Of a stretch of DNA of 64,000 nt, positions 25,602 through 33,337 are shown piece by piece. The first letter of the stretch is position 1. Every line of letters begins with the position of its first letter. The notes beneath the pieces were generated by a model. That model was not told the origin of the DNA. It made no database searches and saw nothing but the letters and a program-made list of their open reading frames with translations. The position numbers and the translations under genes were made by a program. This DNA comes from Micromonospora sp. C28SCA-DRY-2 (GTDB lineage Bacteria; Actinomycetota; Actinomycetes; Mycobacteriales; Micromonosporaceae): the NCBI RefSeq assembly GCF_030519475.1, contig NZ_JAUMKD010000003.1, positions 434,001 through 498,000 on the forward strand, given 5' to 3'.

Positions 25602-27752
25602 GTGCCAGACATCGCCTCCGGCCCCACCCGTCAGCACCGCTCCGCGCCCACCGGCGGCGCGGCGGCGGGCGCCGGACCGGCGGCGCCACCGGCCGTACGC
25701 CGGTCGGCCGGCCCGGACGCGCTGGTGACCGCCGCCGCCCTGGCGTCGGCGGTGGCCGTCCTGGTGCTGGCGCTGCGGGTCGGCGACGCGCTGGTGGCCG
25801 CGATCCCCGGCCTGCCGGACCCGGGACCGGTGACGGCCTGGGCGTTGCCGGCCGTCCGGCTGTTCGTCGACGGCCTGGCCACGGTGACCGTGGGGCTGAC
25901 GGTGACGGCGGCCTTCCTGCTGCCCGGCGACGGACCGAGCGTGTCCCCGTACGGCTGGCTGCTGCTGCGCCGCGCGGGCCTGGCCGCGGCGGCCTGGGCG
26001 GCGGCCGCCCTGGTGCTCATCGTGCTCACCGTGTCCGACGTGCTCGGGGTGCCGGCGGGCCGGTTGGGCGCCGCGAGCGTGGTCAGCTTCGCCACCGCCA
26101 TCTCGCAGGGTCAGGCCCTGCTGCTCCAGGCCGGCCTGGCGCTGGCCGTGGCGGTGCTGGCCCGGGTGGGCGTGTCACGGGGCCTGGCCGCCGCCGCGGC
26201 GCTGGTGGCGATGGTCGCGGTGGTGCCGCCGGCGTTCACCGGGCACGCCGCCGGAGCGGGCAACCACCAGGTCGCGGTCTCCAGCCTCGTGCTGCACGTC
26301 CTGGCCGCCGCGCTGTGGGTGGGTGGGCTGGTGGCGCTGCTGATGGTGCGCCGGAGCCGGCACCTCGCCGACGCGGTGGGTCGCTACAGCCGGCTGGCGC
26401 TGGGCTGCTTCGTGGCCGTCGCGGTGAGCGGAACCGTCAACGCCGCCGTCCGCCTCGGCAGCGTCGAGGAGCTGTGGCGGTCGCGGTACGGGTGGCTGGT
26501 GCTCGGCAAGCTGGCCGCGCTGGCGGTCCTGGGCGCGGTCGGCGCGGCACACCGGGCGCCCACCCTGCCGGCGCTGCGCTCGGGGCGGCGTGGCGCGTTC
26601 GCCCGGCTGGCCGCCGGCGAGGTGGTCGTCTTCGCGGCGGTGCTGGGACTGGCGGTGGCGCTGTCCCGCAGTCCCACGCCGGTGGCGGCCGACCCGGTCG
26701 ACGCCGATCCGATCACCGAGCTGCTCGGCTTCCCGATGCCCGCCGCGCCGACGCCCGGACGACTGCTGGGCCAGCCGCTGCCGGACCTGTTCGTGCTGAG
26801 CGCGGTCGCGGTGGGCGCGGCCGGCTACCTGGCCGGGGTGTGGCGGCTGCGCCGGGGCGGACACCGCTGGCCGGCCGCCCGCACCGCGAGCTGGCTCGGC
26901 GGGCTGGCGGTGCTCGCCGCGGTCACCACCCTGGGCGTGGCCCGGTACGCGTACGTGCTGTTCAGCGCGCACATGGTGCAGCACATGGTGCTCTCCATGC
27001 TGGTGCCGATCCTGCTCGTCGGTGGGGCCCCGGTCACCCTGGCCCTGCGCGCGCTGCGCCGCCCCACCGACCCCGACGTGCGGGGCGCCCGGGAGTGGCT
27101 GCTGCTGGCACTGCACAGCCGGCCCGCCAGGCTGCTCACCCACCCGCTCGTGGCGTTGGGCGGCTACGCGGGCAGCCTCTTCGCCCTGTACTTCAGCGAC
27201 CTGCTGGGCACCCTGATGCGCTCGCACGTCGGGCACCTGGCCATGCTCGTCCACTTCGTCATCGCCGGCTACCTGCTGTTCTGGGTGCTCATCGGCGTCG
27301 ACCCGGGCCGGCCGCGGGTGTCGTACCCGATCCTGGTGATCGTCCACCTGGCGGCGATGATGGCGCACGGCTTCTTCGGCCTGGTGCTGATGCAGACCAC
27401 CACGGTCATCGCCCCGGACTGGTACCTGGCCGTGCATCCGGCGTGGGCGTCCTCATTGCTGGAGGACCAGCGACTCGGCGCCGGCATCGCCTGGGCGTTC
27501 GGCGAGATCCCGGCCGCCGTCGTCATGGTCGTCCTCGTGCGCCAGTGGGTCCGCGCCGACCAGCGGGAACAGGCCCGCCTGGACCGGGCGGCCGACCGTG
27601 CCGAGGAGACCGGCGAGGTCGACGACCTGGCCCGCTACAACGCCTTCCTCGCCGCCGCCAGCCAGGCCGACCGGGCGGCACCGCAGCCCGACCGCTCGGC
27701 ACGACAGGCCGACGGCGCGGCACGACAGGCCGAGGGCGCCGCGGACGGATGA
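25602..27752 (+). CDS. CopD-CtaG fusion copper membrane protein
   Basis: A 716-aa polytopic membrane protein joining two families. Residues about 45-350 form a CopD domain with helices and conserved His (FTGHAAGAGNHQ, VLHVLAAALWVGGL) linked to copper import. Residues about 395-660 form a caa3-type oxidase assembly CtaG domain with HMVQHMVLSMLVPILL, SHVGHLAMLVHF and HLAAMMAHGFFG. The fusion suggests copper passes from CopC through CopD to oxidase assembly. The tail is charged and Gln/Ala-rich. GTG 25602 is chosen (GAGG eight bases upstream); an in-frame GTG at 25500 would add a low-complexity extension. Confidence 0.85.
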   Translation: MPDIASGPTRQHRSAPTGGAAAGAGPAAPPAVRRSAGPDALVTAAALASAVAVLVLALRVGDALVAAIPGLPDPGPVTAWALPAVRLFVDGLATVTVGLTVTAAFLLPGDGPSVSPYGWLLLRRAGLAAAAWAAAALVLIVLTVSDVLGVPAGRLGAASVVSFATAISQGQALLLQAGLALAVAVLARVGVSRGLAAAAALVAMVAVVPPAFTGHAAGAGNHQVAVSSLVLHVLAAALWVGGLVALLMVRRSRHLADAVGRYSRLALGCFVAVAVSGTVNAAVRLGSVEELWRSRYGWLVLGKLAALAVLGAVGAAHRAPTLPALRSGRRGAFARLAAGEVVVFAAVLGLAVALSRSPTPVAADPVDADPITELLGFPMPAAPTPGRLLGQPLPDLFVLSAVAVGAAGYLAGVWRLRRGGHRWPAARTASWLGGLAVLAAVTTLGVARYAYVLFSAHMVQHMVLSMLVPILLVGGAPVTLALRALRRPTDPDVRGAREWLLLALHSRPARLLTHPLVALGGYAGSLFALYFSDLLGTLMRSHVGHLAMLVHFVIAGYLLFWVLIGVDPGRPRVSYPILVIVHLAAMMAHGFFGLVLMQTTTVIAPDWYLAVHPAWASSLLEDQRLGAGIAWAFGEIPAAVVMVVLVRQWVRADQREQARLDRAADRAEETGEVDDLARYNAFLAAASQADRAAPQPDRSARQADGAARQAEGAADG

Positions 27753-27777
27753 GCCGCACCGACCCGAGCGGTCGACC

Positions 27778-27806
27778 GGGAACTTCCTGAGGCATCGACC
27801 CGACTA
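27778..27806 (+). promoter_or_regulatory. ECF-type promoter of the PepSY gene
   Basis: GGGAACT (27778-27784), 16 bases, CGACTA (27801-27806), the third copy of GGGAACY-N16-CGACYA. It places the PepSY gene under the same sigma factor as the copper genes, with an mRNA leader of about 90 bases. Confidence 0.65.
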
Positions 27807-27901
27807 CTCGACCGGGAGACGGCGACCGGGCAACCCCGAGATGGCTCGACGGGCACGAGTCAACCGCAACCAGAACCCGTGAATTCCGATCGGAGTGGTC
27901 C

Positions 27902-29377
27902 ATGTCGGTGACCGAACTGCCCGAAGACGCGCCGGACTCCCCTGCCGCCCCGGCGGGCACCGCGCAGCCTGCACGGCGGCTGGCGCCCTTCGCCGCGCTG
28001 CTGACGCGGCTGCACTTCTACGCCGGCATCCTGGTCGCCCCCTTCCTGCTGGTCGCCGCCCTGACCGGCCTCGCCTACACGATCACCCCGCAGCTGGACC
28101 GGGCCCTCTACGGCGACGAACTCACCGCCACCGCGGTCGGCGGTCCACCCCAGCCGCTCGCCGTGCAGATCACCGCGGCCCGCGCCGCGCACCCCGGCGG
28201 CACCCTCGCCGCCGTGCAGCCGGGCATCGGCGACACGACCACCCGGGTGGTGTTCTCCCAACCCGACCTCGGCGACCGGCAACACACCGTCTACGTCGAC
28301 CCGTACAGCGGCGCGGTGAAGGGGCAGCTGACCACCTGGTTCGGCGCCACCCCCGCCACCACCTGGCTGGACGACCTGCACCGCAACCTGCACCTGGGCG
28401 ACCTCGGCCGGCACTACTCCGAGCTCGCCGCGAGCTGGCTGTGGGTCCTCGTCCTCGGGGGGATCGTCCTGTGGTGGCGTCGCCGCGGTCCCACGCGTGC
28501 CCGCGCCAGGCACCTGCTCGTGCCCGACCTGGCCGCCGGCAAGGGGGTACGGCGCACCCGGGGCTGGCACGCCACCACCGGGGTCTGGCTCGTCGTCGGC
28601 CTGCTCTTCCTCTCCGCCACCGGTCTGACCTGGTCCCGCTACGCCGGCGCGAACTTCAGCGCCGGCCTGGCGGCCCTGCGCGCCGGCACCCCGCAGCTCT
28701 CCACCAGCCTCACCGGCACCCCGGCGGACGCCGGCGGCGCGCACCACCACGGCGCGTCCGCCGCCGCGGCCGTGGACCCGGCGACCTACGACCGGGTGCT
28801 GGCCGTGGCCCGGGACGCCGGCCTGGCCGGCCCGGTGGAGATCATCCCCGCCGAGACGGCCGGTACCGCCTGGACGGTCACCCAGACCGACAACACCTGG
28901 CCCGTCGCGAAGGACCGGGTCGCCGTCGATCCGGTCGCCGGCACGGTCACCGCCCGCAGCGACTTCGCCGACTGGCCGCTGCTGGCCCAGCTCACCAGCC
29001 TCGGCATCCAGGCCCACATGGGCGTGCTGTTCGGCCCGGTCAACCAGATCCTGCTCGCCGCGCTCGCCCTCGGCCTGCTCTGCGTGATCGTCTGGGGATA
29101 CCGGATGTGGTGGCAGCGCCGCCCCACCCGTGCCGAGCGGCGTTTCCCGCTCGGTGCTCCGCCCGCCCGCGGCGGCGTACGGCGGCTGCCGGTCTGGGCA
29201 CTGCTGCTCGGCGTGCCGCTCACGGTGGCCGTCGGCTGGGCGCTGCCCTGGTTCGGCGTCACCCTGCTCGGTTTCCTCGTCGTCGACGTGATCCTCGGTG
29301 CGGTAGCCCGCCGACGCCGCCGCTCCGCTCCCGTCCCGGCGGCCGGCGTCAGGGCGCCCGCTCGGGGTCGCCGGTGA
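27902..29377 (+). CDS. PepSY-associated transmembrane protein
   Basis: A 491-aa membrane protein with the four-plus-helix PepSY-TM layout: a first helix (LHFYAGILVAPFLLVAALTG), an extracellular PepSY-like part, DLHRNLHLGDLGRHYSEL, a helix ending WWRRRGP, another helix (GVWLVVGLLFLSATGL), and C-terminal helices. The periplasmic linker contains HHHG, a possible metal site. Members are linked to iron or copper reduction and siderophore or metal handling. The 29 terminal bases overlap the convergent cbiO gene. The ECF promoter upstream ties it to the copper regulon. Confidence 0.85.
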   Translation: MSVTELPEDAPDSPAAPAGTAQPARRLAPFAALLTRLHFYAGILVAPFLLVAALTGLAYTITPQLDRALYGDELTATAVGGPPQPLAVQITAARAAHPGGTLAAVQPGIGDTTTRVVFSQPDLGDRQHTVYVDPYSGAVKGQLTTWFGATPATTWLDDLHRNLHLGDLGRHYSELAASWLWVLVLGGIVLWWRRRGPTRARARHLLVPDLAAGKGVRRTRGWHATTGVWLVVGLLFLSATGLTWSRYAGANFSAGLAALRAGTPQLSTSLTGTPADAGGAHHHGASAAAAVDPATYDRVLAVARDAGLAGPVEIIPAETAGTAWTVTQTDNTWPVAKDRVAVDPVAGTVTARSDFADWPLLAQLTSLGIQAHMGVLFGPVNQILLAALALGLLCVIVWGYRMWWQRRPTRAERRFPLGAPPARGGVRRLPVWALLLGVPLTVAVGWALPWFGVTLLGFLVVDVILGAVARRRRRSAPVPAAGVRAPARGRR

Positions 29378-30191
29378 GCAGGGTGGCGAGTTCGGCGGCG
29401 GAGCGGGGCCGGTTCCCGGCCAGGCCGGGGACCCGGTCCAGCAGCCGGTGCACCAGCGGGGCCCAGGCGGGCAGCAACTGGGCCGCGGTGAGCAGCCGCG
29501 GGTCGGCCATCCCGTCCGCCGTCGGCATGGTGCGTACCCCACCGCCGGTCACCACGGCCATGGTGTCCGCCCAGCGGTACGCGAGGTCGAGGTCGTGGGT
29601 GGACAGCACCACCGTGGTGCCGGCGGCGTGCAGGTCGTCCAGCGTCCGCAGCAACGCCTCCACCCCGGCCGGGTCGAGCCCGGCCGTCGGCTCGTCCAGG
29701 ATGAGCAGCCGGGGCCGCATCGCCACGGCGCCGGCGATGGCCACCCGCTTGCGCTGGCCGTAGGAGAGCAGGTGGGTGGGCCGGTCGGCGACCGCCGTGA
29801 CGCCGAGCGCGGCCAGCGCCTCGTCGCAGCGCCGGCGGACCTGCTCGGCGGGCAGCCCGAGGTTGACCGGTCCGAACGAGACGTCCTGCCGGACGCTGGC
29901 GGAGAAGAGCTGGTCGTCCGGGTCCTGCACCACCAGCTGGACCTGCTGCCGCAGCGCGCGCAGCCCGGCCCGGGTGTGCCGTAACCGGTGGCCGGCGACG
30001 GTGACCTGCCCGGAGCCGGGCCTCAGCGCGCCGGCCGCCAGCTTGAACAGGGTGGTCTTCCCACCGCCGTTGGGCCCGACCACAGCCAGCCGCCGGCCCG
30101 CCTCGACGCGCAGGTCGACGCCGGTCAGGACCGGGCGGCCCGGCTGGTAGGCGTAGTGCACCCCGGCCATCTCCAGCAGCGGGCCGGTCAC
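29349..30191 (-). CDS. cbiO: Cobalt ECF transporter ATPase CbiO
   Basis: A 280-aa ATPase of an energy-coupling-factor cobalt importer. Walker A is GPNGGGKTT, the Q loop VVQDPDDQLFS is typical of CbiO/EcfA, the signature is LSYGQRKRVAIA and Walker B LLILDEPTAGLD. It energises CbiMNQ. The GTG at 30191 overlaps the cbiQ stop (GTGA). It is the last gene of a cbiMNQO operon and runs into the end of the convergent PepSY gene. Confidence 0.92.
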   Translation of the reverse strand: MTGPLLEMAGVHYAYQPGRPVLTGVDLRVEAGRRLAVVGPNGGGKTTLFKLAAGALRPGSGQVTVAGHRLRHTRAGLRALRQQVQLVVQDPDDQLFSASVRQDVSFGPVNLGLPAEQVRRRCDEALAALGVTAVADRPTHLLSYGQRKRVAIAGAVAMRPRLLILDEPTAGLDPAGVEALLRTLDDLHAAGTTVVLSTHDLDLAYRWADTMAVVTGGGVRTMPTADGMADPRLLTAAQLLPAWAPLVHRLLDRVPGLAGNRPRSAAELATLLTGDPERAP

Positions 30192-30931
30192 CACCGCGAC
30201 CCCGCGACGGCGGTGGCGACGACGATGGTCACGAGCAAACCCACGGTGGCCGCCACGAACGGCGGTGACATCCGGCGGGCTTCCACCTGCACCGCGAGCG
30301 ATCCGGTGTATCCGCGCAACGCCAACCCCTCCTCGAGCCGCCGCGCGCGGCTGAACGCCCGGACGAACACCGCACCCGCCTGCCCGGCGAGGGACGCGTA
30401 GGCGGTGCGCCAGGTCCGGAAGCCGAGCCGCGCCGCCTGCGCCTCCCGGACCGCGCGCACGCTGTCCACGAGCAGGAAGAGCATCCGGTACGTCAGCGCG
30501 GCGACCTCGGTGACCGCCGCCGGGATCCCCAGCCGGTGCAGCCGGGGCAGCACCTCCGACAGCGGGGTGGTGGCGCTGAACAGCAGCAGGCAGGCCAACG
30601 CCGCCACCGACCGTCCGGCGGTCTGCGCCGCGAGCGCCGGGCCGGCCGGGTCGACCGCCAGCCGGGCCGGCGCCGGCATCGTCACCAGCAGGGGCACGGT
30701 CGAGGTGGCCACGAAGAGCAGCGGCACCCGGGCCGCCCGCAGCAGCACGGCCGGCGACACCCTGGCGGGGCCGAGCAGCAGGGTGGCGGCGGCCCCGCCC
30801 GACAGCACCGCACCCGGCCACGGCGGCAGCGCGACCGCGCAGGCCAGCAGCCCGAGGGAGAGCAGCGCCTTCTCGGCGGGGTGCCGCGGCCGCCAGGGAC
30901 CGGTGTGCGCCGCGACGTCGAGCGCGAACAC
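30188..30931 (-). CDS. cbiQ: Cobalt transporter transmembrane subunit CbiQ
   Basis: A 247-aa EcfT-family membrane protein with about five hydrophobic segments. Two cytoplasmic Ala-Arg-Gly coupling motifs of the family appear as EAQAARLGFR and EGLALRGYTG. It links the ATPase CbiO to the substrate subunit CbiM. The GTG start at 30931 overlaps the cbiN stop (TAGTG). Its own stop overlaps the cbiO start. Confidence 0.9.
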   Translation of the reverse strand: MFALDVAAHTGPWRPRHPAEKALLSLGLLACAVALPPWPGAVLSGGAAATLLLGPARVSPAVLLRAARVPLLFVATSTVPLLVTMPAPARLAVDPAGPALAAQTAGRSVAALACLLLFSATTPLSEVLPRLHRLGIPAAVTEVAALTYRMLFLLVDSVRAVREAQAARLGFRTWRTAYASLAGQAGAVFVRAFSRARRLEEGLALRGYTGSLAVQVEARRMSPPFVAATVGLLVTIVVATAVAGSRW

Positions 30932-31251
30932 TACTCGCGCGGCTGCTCGGCGGCGGTGCTCCGCTGCCGCTGCCGGGTCCGGGCGACCCCGAAGTAGTAG
31001 CCGAGGAACCCGGCGCCCAGCGCGGCCTGGAGCGCGAAGAGCGCGGACTCCACCTCGCCGGACGGCGGCTCGTAGATCGGCGCGAACCACGGCTCGTAGT
31101 CCGGGTGGTCGTCCACGATCGCCTGCTCGGCCAGGGCGTCCGCCCCGGTGAAGGGCTCGTCGCCCGACCCGAGTCCGAGTGCCACCGGCGCCACCGCCAG
31201 GGCCAGCACCGCGAGCAGCAGCACCAGGTTCGTCCGGGTGAAGCGCTTCAT
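30931..31251 (-). CDS. cbiN: Cobalt transporter accessory protein CbiN
   Basis: A 106-aa protein with the CbiN pattern: an N-terminal transmembrane helix, an extracellular stretch with [22 protein letters not shown] and [16 protein letters not shown], then a second helix ending in basic residues. CbiN is needed for cobalt loading of CbiM. Start ATG 31251 overlaps the cbiM stop. Length is normal for the family. Confidence 0.92.
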   Translation of the reverse strand: MKRFTRTNLVLLLAVLALAVAPVALGLGSGDEPFTGADALAEQAIVDDHPDYEPWFAPIYEPPSGEVESALFALQAALGAGFLGYYFGVARTRQRQRSTAAEQPRE

Positions 31252-31928
31252 GCCCGTACCTCCGCCGGCGTCGGCAGCACCCCGAGCCGGCGCAGGTCGT
31301 CCCCGCTGGTCCGGGTCAGCAGGCGTACCACCAGCACGGAGAGCAGCCCTTCGCTGATCGCCAGCGGGATCTGGGTCACGGCGAAGATCCCGCCGAACTT
31401 CGCCAGCGCGGCGACGAACCCGGCCGCCGGGTCGGGAAACGCCAGCGCCAACTGGACGCTGGTGACGCAGTACGTGGCGAGGTCACCCAGCGCCGCGGCG
31501 GCGAACACTGCCACGTCCATCCCGCCACCGGCCCGGCGGACCAGGGCGTAGACGGCGAAGGCGACCCACGGGCCGACGATCGCCATCGAGAAGATGTTGG
31601 CGCCCAGTGTGCTCAACCCGCCGTGGGCCAGCAGCACCGCCTGGAACAGCAGCACGATGCCGCCCAGCACACTCATCACCGGTGGCCGGAACAGCACAGC
31701 GCCAAGCCCCGTGCCGGTGGGGTGCGAACACGACCCGGTCACCGACGGGATCTTCAACGCGGACAGCACGAACGTGAAGGCGCCCGCCGCTCCCAGCAGC
31801 AGTTTCGAATCCGGATCCCGGCGCACCTGCCGGACCAGCGTCCGGCTGCCATGGACGACGAACGGTGCGGACACCGCGAACCACGCCGCGGCCTGCACCG
31901 GGGGCAGATAGCCCTCGGCGATATGCAT
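31248..31928 (-). CDS. cbiM: Cobalt-binding transporter subunit CbiM
   Basis: A 226-aa substrate-binding membrane subunit. It starts [10 protein letters not shown], where His2 and the amino terminus coordinate Co(II) in this family. The conserved segments [16 protein letters not shown] and [19 protein letters not shown] are present, with about six helices. It heads the cbiMNQO operon, and a cobalamin riboswitch sits 41 bases upstream of the start, so cobalt uptake should be turned off when B12 is plentiful. Confidence 0.94.
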   Translation of the reverse strand: MHIAEGYLPPVQAAAWFAVSAPFVVHGSRTLVRQVRRDPDSKLLLGAAGAFTFVLSALKIPSVTGSCSHPTGTGLGAVLFRPPVMSVLGGIVLLFQAVLLAHGGLSTLGANIFSMAIVGPWVAFAVYALVRRAGGGMDVAVFAAAALGDLATYCVTSVQLALAFPDPAAGFVAALAKFGGIFAVTQIPLAISEGLLSVLVVRLLTRTSGDDLRRLGVLPTPAEVRA

Positions 31929-31969
31929 GGAACGACCTTCCTCTCCAGCACCTCGTGGATGAGATCACT

Positions 31970-32118
31970 CGTCAAGGCCGGTCTCCTGGCTCCCGGATCA
32001 ACGCTCCCTCCGGCCTTCCCGGGCCCGGATGGGCCCAGTGGCGTCGTCGGAGATCGCTACCCGGTCACAGTGGCGAGGGCCGCGCCGGTCTCACACCGGC
32101 TTCCCGTGCACCTTGACG
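31970..32118 (-). ncRNA. Cobalamin (B12) riboswitch
   Basis: On the minus strand CGTCAAGG (32118-32111) pairs with CCTTGACG (31977-31970) as the closing P1 helix. The conserved B12 box AGCCAGGAGACC lies at 31991-31980 near the 3' end. The core shows GGGAAGCCGGTGTGAGACCG and further paired arms. It is followed by cbiM. Family knowledge: adenosylcobalamin binding blocks expression of cobalt transport genes. Confidence 0.92.
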
Positions 32119-32123
32119 GCGAG

Positions 32124-32152
32124 AGGCTATCGGTCGGTCATCCTGCGGGCAA
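32124..32152 (-). promoter_or_regulatory. Promoter of the riboswitch-cbiMNQO unit
   Basis: On the minus strand TTGCCC (32152-32147), a 17-base spacer, TAGCCT (32129-32124). The predicted start of transcription, about 32117, coincides with the first base of the riboswitch closing helix, which supports both calls. Confidence 0.65.
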
Positions 32153-32471
32153 GCCGCCGCCGCCGGCCCGGGCACCCGCCGTCCGCCGGCCGGCGCCTCG
32201 CGGCCCTGGTCAGAGCGGGTGCCCGGAGCATCGGCGCCAGCTGGGAATTCGTGGCGCGCGGGCCGGCCCGCCGGCCGGTCGCCGGACCCGACCGGCGGGC
32301 AGCGGCCCGGGGGTGAACGATCGGTGAGACGAAGCCGACAGCGGACGCCACGGGTGTCGGTCAGCGACGCGACCGGCATCTCGTGTCGTCGGCTCCCCTC
32401 GGCGGTGGGTGTCCCACGCAGCCGGTTCGACTGCCGCGGCGGTGGCGGGAGCGGACCGGTGGGCGTGCGGG
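32153..32471. other. Intergenic gap, about 320 bases
   Basis: It lies between the riboswitch promoter and the terminator of the acetyltransferase gene. I see no gene, repeat or convincing site in it. Confidence 0.4.
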
Positions 32472-32488
32472 ACCGCCCCGACGGCGGT
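32472..32488 (-). terminator. Short hairpin after the acetyltransferase gene
   Basis: ACCGCC (32472-32477) and GGCGGT (32483-32488) around a 5-base loop, directly abutting the stop codon at 32489-32491. Perfect but short, no T tract. Confidence 0.4.
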
Positions 32489-33049
32489 TCAGGCCGGGGT
32501 CGGGTGGTCCGCCTCGAACCGGGCCCGGGTCAGGAAGGCGAGCTGGGCGCGCTTGTCCGGCATGTCGACCTCGGAGCCGAAGGTGAAGCCCCCGGCCTCC
32601 AGGCGGCGCAGGGCGAGGTGGTTGCGCACGTCCGGCTCGACGACGATCCGCTGCGCGGCCGGGTCACGGAACAGGAATCGGGCGAGCGCCGGGCCGACGG
32701 CGGTGGTCAGGCCGCGTGCGTAGCGCCGGCCGGGGTTGAGCAGCAGGTGCATCCCGATGTCGCCGGGCTGGACCGGGTAACGCTCGCCCACCGGGTCCGC
32801 CTCCGGTTGGTAGGTCTGGAAGAGCCCGACCGGTTCACCGTCGACCATGATCAGGTAGGCGTGGTGGGTCGGCAGGCTGTCGATGAACGCGTAGATCTCG
32901 CGTACCTGGTCGACGGTGTGCGTGCCCATCCCCCAGAACGAGTTGCGGGGCTGGGTGACCCAGCCGTGCAGCAGGTCGGCGTGCCGGTCGGGGTCCACGG
33001 TCACGAGCGACAACTCGCCGAGATCGGAGATCTTCTCCTGGTATGTCAT
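32489..33049 (-). CDS. Siderophore-type GNAT acetyltransferase
   Basis: A 186-aa acyltransferase of the AlcB/IucB/RhbD family used to acylate hydroxylamines in siderophore pathways. Visible family features are GDIGMHLLLNP, FLFRDPAAQRIVVEPDVRN and RRLEAGGF, shared with the DesC-like protein at 37552. AAGGA precedes ATG 33049. It diverges from the MFS siderophore transporter and shares an iron-box region with it. As the des cluster has its own DesC, this may acylate a second substrate or tune the product; that is inference. Confidence 0.85.
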   Translation of the reverse strand: MTYQEKISDLGELSLVTVDPDRHADLLHGWVTQPRNSFWGMGTHTVDQVREIYAFIDSLPTHHAYLIMVDGEPVGLFQTYQPEADPVGERYPVQPGDIGMHLLLNPGRRYARGLTTAVGPALARFLFRDPAAQRIVVEPDVRNHLALRRLEAGGFTFGSEVDMPDKRAQLAFLTRARFEADHPTPA

Positions 33050-33213
33050 GGTGCGGGGTCCTTAGCTACGGGGTGCGGACGGGCGAGGCCGTGCTGCCGG
33101 TTGACCGTCGACGTCGTCACCCCGTGGCCGCGGCACTCCCGCGCGCCATCGACGAGGCTCGACGCCATCGCGGATCGGAGGGAGGGCAACGCGCGTTCCG
33201 TCGAGCGCCCAAC

Positions 33214-33245
33214 TTAGGCTAACCTGCCCTAACGAAGGCTGACCT
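33214..33245. promoter_or_regulatory. Iron-box region, two tandem half-palindromes
   Basis: TTAGGCTAACCTGCCCTAA (33214-33232) matches the DmdR/IdeR iron-box consensus at 14 of 19 positions. AGGCTAACCT (33216-33225) and AGGCTGACCT (33236-33245) are centred 20 bases apart, two helical turns, so two repressor dimers could bind side by side. The region lies between the divergent acetyltransferase and MFS genes and predicts iron repression of both. Confidence 0.7.
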
Positions 33246-33259
33246 TACCTGGAGGGTGC

Positions 33260-33337
33260 GTGAAGCGGAACTGGGCGGCTCTGACGCTCGAGGCCATGCG
33301 TCAGCTCACCTCGCTCGGCCACCGGAGCGCCGCATGA
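33260..33337 (+). CDS. Possible 25-aa leader ORF coupled to the MFS gene
   Basis: GTG 33260 opens a 25-codon frame (starts MKRNWAALTLEAMRQ) that stops at 33335-33337, overlapping the MFS ATG as ATGA. GGAGG at 33251-33255 is well placed four bases upstream. Translation of this frame would bring ribosomes to the MFS start. No family is recognised. It may encode a small peptide or serve only as a coupling device. The frame is short, so the call rests on the ribosome site and the exact overlap. Confidence 0.4.
   Translation: MKRNWAALTLEAMRQLTSLGHRSAA

Noticed and set aside
23572..25689. 705-codon minus-strand frame opposite the copper genes
   Set aside because: It is Gly/Arg/Val-rich without motifs and covers three clearly real plus-strand genes.
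31968..32120. Short frames across the riboswitch region
   Set aside because: The segment is fully explained by conserved cobalamin riboswitch structure; the frames show no coding signs.
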